NCBI RefSeq assembly: GCF_022898935.1
Contig: NZ_JALIRP010000003.1
Location: 310,001 to 374,000, forward strand
From: Paenibacillus mangrovi
GTDB lineage: Bacteria; Bacillota; Bacilli; Paenibacillales; Paenibacillaceae
DNA length: 64,000 bases
Direction of reading: 5' to 3'
Positions within the stretch are counted from its first letter, which is position 1; every line of letters begins with the position of its first letter. A model generated the notes under the pieces. That model worked only from the letters and a program-made list of their open reading frames with translations, was not told the DNA's origin and did not search any database. The position numbers were made by a program, and so were the translations under genes. Below are positions 61,727-64,000 of the stretch, piece by piece.

Positions 61727-64000
61727 CTACCTTAGCTCCAGCAGCCGTTCGGTCTCGATGCCGTGAAATTCGTAGCCGTTCTGGACGTATGTTTCGTAGT
61801 AGACCCTGCCATTGCGGTAATACATCAGGTCCTCGAGATGGAATCCGCCCATGATGTTCAGCTTCTCCACGCCGCTGCTGCGCTTCTCATGCACGACACC
61901 CAGCTTGTAGATACGCGAGGTTTCGTCGGCGGCGGAAGCATAACGGATAAACTCGCTCTCCCCATCGCCAAAGAAATATTTCTCTTCGTAGCGGTGTTCC
62001 TGCGTGTATTCCAAAAGGCGGACATTGATAACCGCATGTTCTTCCAGTGTCCGGTACAGCTTCTTGAACAGCTCTTCCTTGGACAAAACCTGCTTGTTGT
62101 TATAATCCGTCGTAACATTCGCGCGGTTCAGCAGTTCTTCCTCAAAGGTCTGATCGAAAGCATCCGACTCCAGAAGCTCGTTCCGACATACTTCTATGAG
62201 CCGCTCCAGCATACCCTGCCGGCCTTCATCCATAAGTTCTACGAAGCTCCCCATGAACCGTTCCTCGAAAAAGGCACCTTCCCCGCGCCGGGATTCCAGA
62301 TCACTCATCCATTCCTCCGTGACCACCCCGTAGTATTCCATAATATTCTGACCGATGTAATCGTCAGCTGCCCGGATACTTGCCCGGGCCGCATCCAGAA
62401 GCGTTCCCTGCAGCTCCGTAAGCTCCAGCGCTTTACGCTTATACTCCTGATGAATCCGCGCAAGCTCAGCCTCATAACGGCGATACAGCTTCAGCTCCGT
62501 TTCGATTAGAAGAAGCTCAAGCTTCCGCTGATACACCGTTTCGAAAAAGTAACGGATAAAGCTGCGGACATTATGCTTCTCCATGAGCGGCCGTTTCGAA
62601 AAAGGCTGCTCCTCTACCCGCTCCTCATAATAACCCGCCAGCTGTAATTTCTCGGAATCCAGATGTCCTGAGAGATCACGGATGCGGCTCTGCACCGCTT
62701 CGAGCACGCTGCCTGTGCCGTTTTTCTCGTCGGTCCATGCCGCAACTCCAAAAATACCCACACCTGAAGGTTCGCCGATACGACGACGGATCCATGAGCG
62801 CAGCTCCCCGCCGGTTTCCAGCTGCTGCAACCTGCGCATGGCTTCCTGAACGTAATTACCTTGGAAGTAAGCCTCGCAGCCTCCGGCAAACAGCGCCTCC
62901 TCCGCTTCCCGCAGCGTCATGCGCTTAAGGGAGGCATAGCTTACCGGATGTGTCATCATCCCGGTCATTTCCGCGATTTTTCCGCTGTCCGGTACAAGCC
63001 TCGCAGCACGCTCCGACACGGAAGCCGGGTCTAGGCCGAAGAAGGACAGCTTCTCCTTCATCCCCCAGTCCGGCAGCCTCTTCATCCGCTGCAGAAGTCC
63101 GCTGTAAAAGTGATGCAGCACCGCAAGGGCAATCGATTCATTCGGACGTTTGACGCGGGAGAATCCGGCCGATACGTACCCCTGACGCCCGGATTCGGTC
63201 ATGATGTTATTTTTGAAGGAGGTGTTGTTGTACCCTCCGGTGTTCATGTCGTAATGGCTTTCCTTCTGCTTGCGGTTCTTCAGCAGGCTGAGATGGCAGA
63301 TAATTTCATAGTTGCCCTGCATCCCGTAGGCAGTGGAAATGCCGCGCTCATTTTTGTCGGATAACACATATACCAAATCAAACAACGGGGCAGGCTGATG
63401 CGTCACCGGGATGGACAAGCCGTCCTCCGTGACATGCAGCTTCGCCGAGAAGCTGTAGTCCTGGCTTTGCATGAGCTCAAGCTCTCTCAAAAAAGCAACT
63501 CCCGCCGAGCTGCCGTATCCGAATGCCTCCATCTGATCCCGCTCGCTAATCAACACATACAGATCCATCTGCACCGATTTGAAGGACTGGCTGAAGATCG
63601 ACTGCGCCAGCAGCGAAATTTCCGGTATGAACACATTAAGCGGGTCGTCGACCCGCGTAATGACAGAGAGATGAATACGGTCAAACGACGAATACAGCCG
63701 TCCGTAATCCGCTATGTTGTAGCTGAGCTGCCGCAGCGCCCGGTTCAAGCCGTAGAGCTGCTCCTCATCCTGATAGAAGGAATGATACAGCTCCTTGCGC
63801 AGCGTCTTGGAATCACTTCCGCCCGGAGCTGAATTCAGCACGAACTGGCTGAGGCGCTTGCCGGCTTCTCCGGAGCGCGGTTGCCTCGCAGCTCCAGAAC
63901 CTGAAGCCGCCTGATCTGCCGCGCCTGTTCCGACGTGAAAATACATGACGCCGGCACTGTTATCCCATTTTTTATGGTTGATGCTCATCATGGGTTCGAT
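61727..64000 (-). CDS. Large protein of the GTPase/VWA cluster, tubulin-like features, 5' end outside the window
   Basis: At least 757 residues; truncated by the right edge. The reading frame is open to base 64000 with no ribosome site ahead of the ATG at 63991, so the real start lies further right. The part at about 150-215 (FGYGSSAGVAFLRELELM, then PAPLFDLVYVLSDKNERG) resembles the second half of bacterial tubulin-like proteins (Tubulin_2 type): a short helix-and-strand pattern with acidic strand end. The rest is a long helical C-terminal region. The GTP-binding glycine loop is not visible here and may be upstream. It is the first gene seen of the cluster; 37 bp separate it from the VWA gene. 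Confidence 0.6.
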   Translation of the reverse strand: MEPMMSINHKKWDNSAGVMYFHVGTGAADQAASGSGAARQPRSGEAGKRLSQFVLNSAPGGSDSKTLRKELYHSFYQDEEQLYGLNRALRQLSYNIADYGRLYSSFDRIHLSVITRVDDPLNVFIPEISLLAQSIFSQSFKSVQMDLYVLISERDQMEAFGYGSSAGVAFLRELELMQSQDYSFSAKLHVTEDGLSIPVTHQPAPLFDLVYVLSDKNERGISTAYGMQGNYEIICHLSLLKNRKQKESHYDMNTGGYNNTSFKNNIMTESGRQGYVSAGFSRVKRPNESIALAVLHHFYSGLLQRMKRLPDWGMKEKLSFFGLDPASVSERAARLVPDSGKIAEMTGMMTHPVSYASLKRMTLREAEEALFAGGCEAYFQGNYVQEAMRRLQQLETGGELRSWIRRRIGEPSGVGIFGVAAWTDEKNGTGSVLEAVQSRIRDLSGHLDSEKLQLAGYYEERVEEQPFSKRPLMEKHNVRSFIRYFFETVYQRKLELLLIETELKLYRRYEAELARIHQEYKRKALELTELQGTLLDAARASIRAADDYIGQNIMEYYGVVTEEWMSDLESRRGEGAFFEERFMGSFVELMDEGRQGMLERLIEVCRNELLESDAFDQTFEEELLNRANVTTDYNNKQVLSKEELFKKLYRTLEEHAVINVRLLEYTQEHRYEEKYFFGDGESEFIRYASAADETSRIYKLGVVHEKRSSGVEKLNIMGGFHLEDLMYYRNGRVYYETYVQNGYEFHGIETERLLELR

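Overview
The window looks like a chromosomal segment of a spore-forming, Gram-positive Paenibacillus-type bacterium (Bacillota). The reasons are strong AGGAGG-type ribosome binding sites, a GerA-family germinant receptor operon, Cys-lipobox substrate-binding proteins, LplABC-type sugar importers beside a membrane-bound AraC regulator, a CsoR-CopZ-CopA copper locus and an HssRS-like two-component pair. I see no rRNA, tRNA, CRISPR array, prophage or intact insertion sequence.

Layout. 0.1-2 kb: a PPOX-fold flavoprotein and an MFS transporter. 2-7 kb (minus): germinant receptor operon gerB-gerA-gerC-gerC with a tandemly duplicated gerC and a sigma-G-like promoter. 7-10.7 kb: TPP riboswitch followed by a thiamine/pyrimidine-precursor ABC importer and a thiamine-binding protein. 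10.7-14.6 kb: DUF3888 protein, TatD-like hydrolase, nitroreductase and a secreted erythromycin-esterase-like protein. 14.6-23 kb: copper homeostasis (csoR-copZ, copA with its own CsoR-type operator, ycnJ-ycnI), split by a GGDEF/HD-GYP protein and a 55-residue small protein. 23-27.7 kb: glutamine-type ABC importer glnQHMP and an M29 aminopeptidase. 27.7-46.1 kb: a carbohydrate-use region with a three-gene sugar importer, its divergent AraC-type regulator, a five-gene amino-sugar operon (two Gfo/Idh oxidoreductases, a TIM-barrel isomerase, nagB-like, nagA), a GH38 alpha-mannosidase, a Crp-peroxiredoxin pair and a GntR/LacI hybrid repressor. 46.4-54.5 kb: hssRS-like genes, TetR regulator, beta-propeller lactonase, MATE pump, an FAD-dependent dehydrogenase preceded by a purine-riboswitch-like leader, and a VOC protein.

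54.7-64 kb (minus) holds the most unusual content. It runs from a 5'-truncated large protein with faint tubulin-like features, through a six-helix membrane VWA protein and a small beta-rich protein, to a P-loop GTPase with a split zinc ribbon and a 1051-residue GTPase-associated-protein-like membrane protein. I read it as a membrane-spanning GTPase/VWA module related to predicted conflict or signalling systems known from comparative genomics. Its function is unknown.

A dispersed imperfect-palindrome repeat of about 150 bp occurs twice nearly complete (about 8.5 and 59.2 kb) and twice as fragments (about 37.7 and 59.7 kb). It lies inside or at the ends of operons. All coordinates, starts and functional calls come from reading sequence alone.
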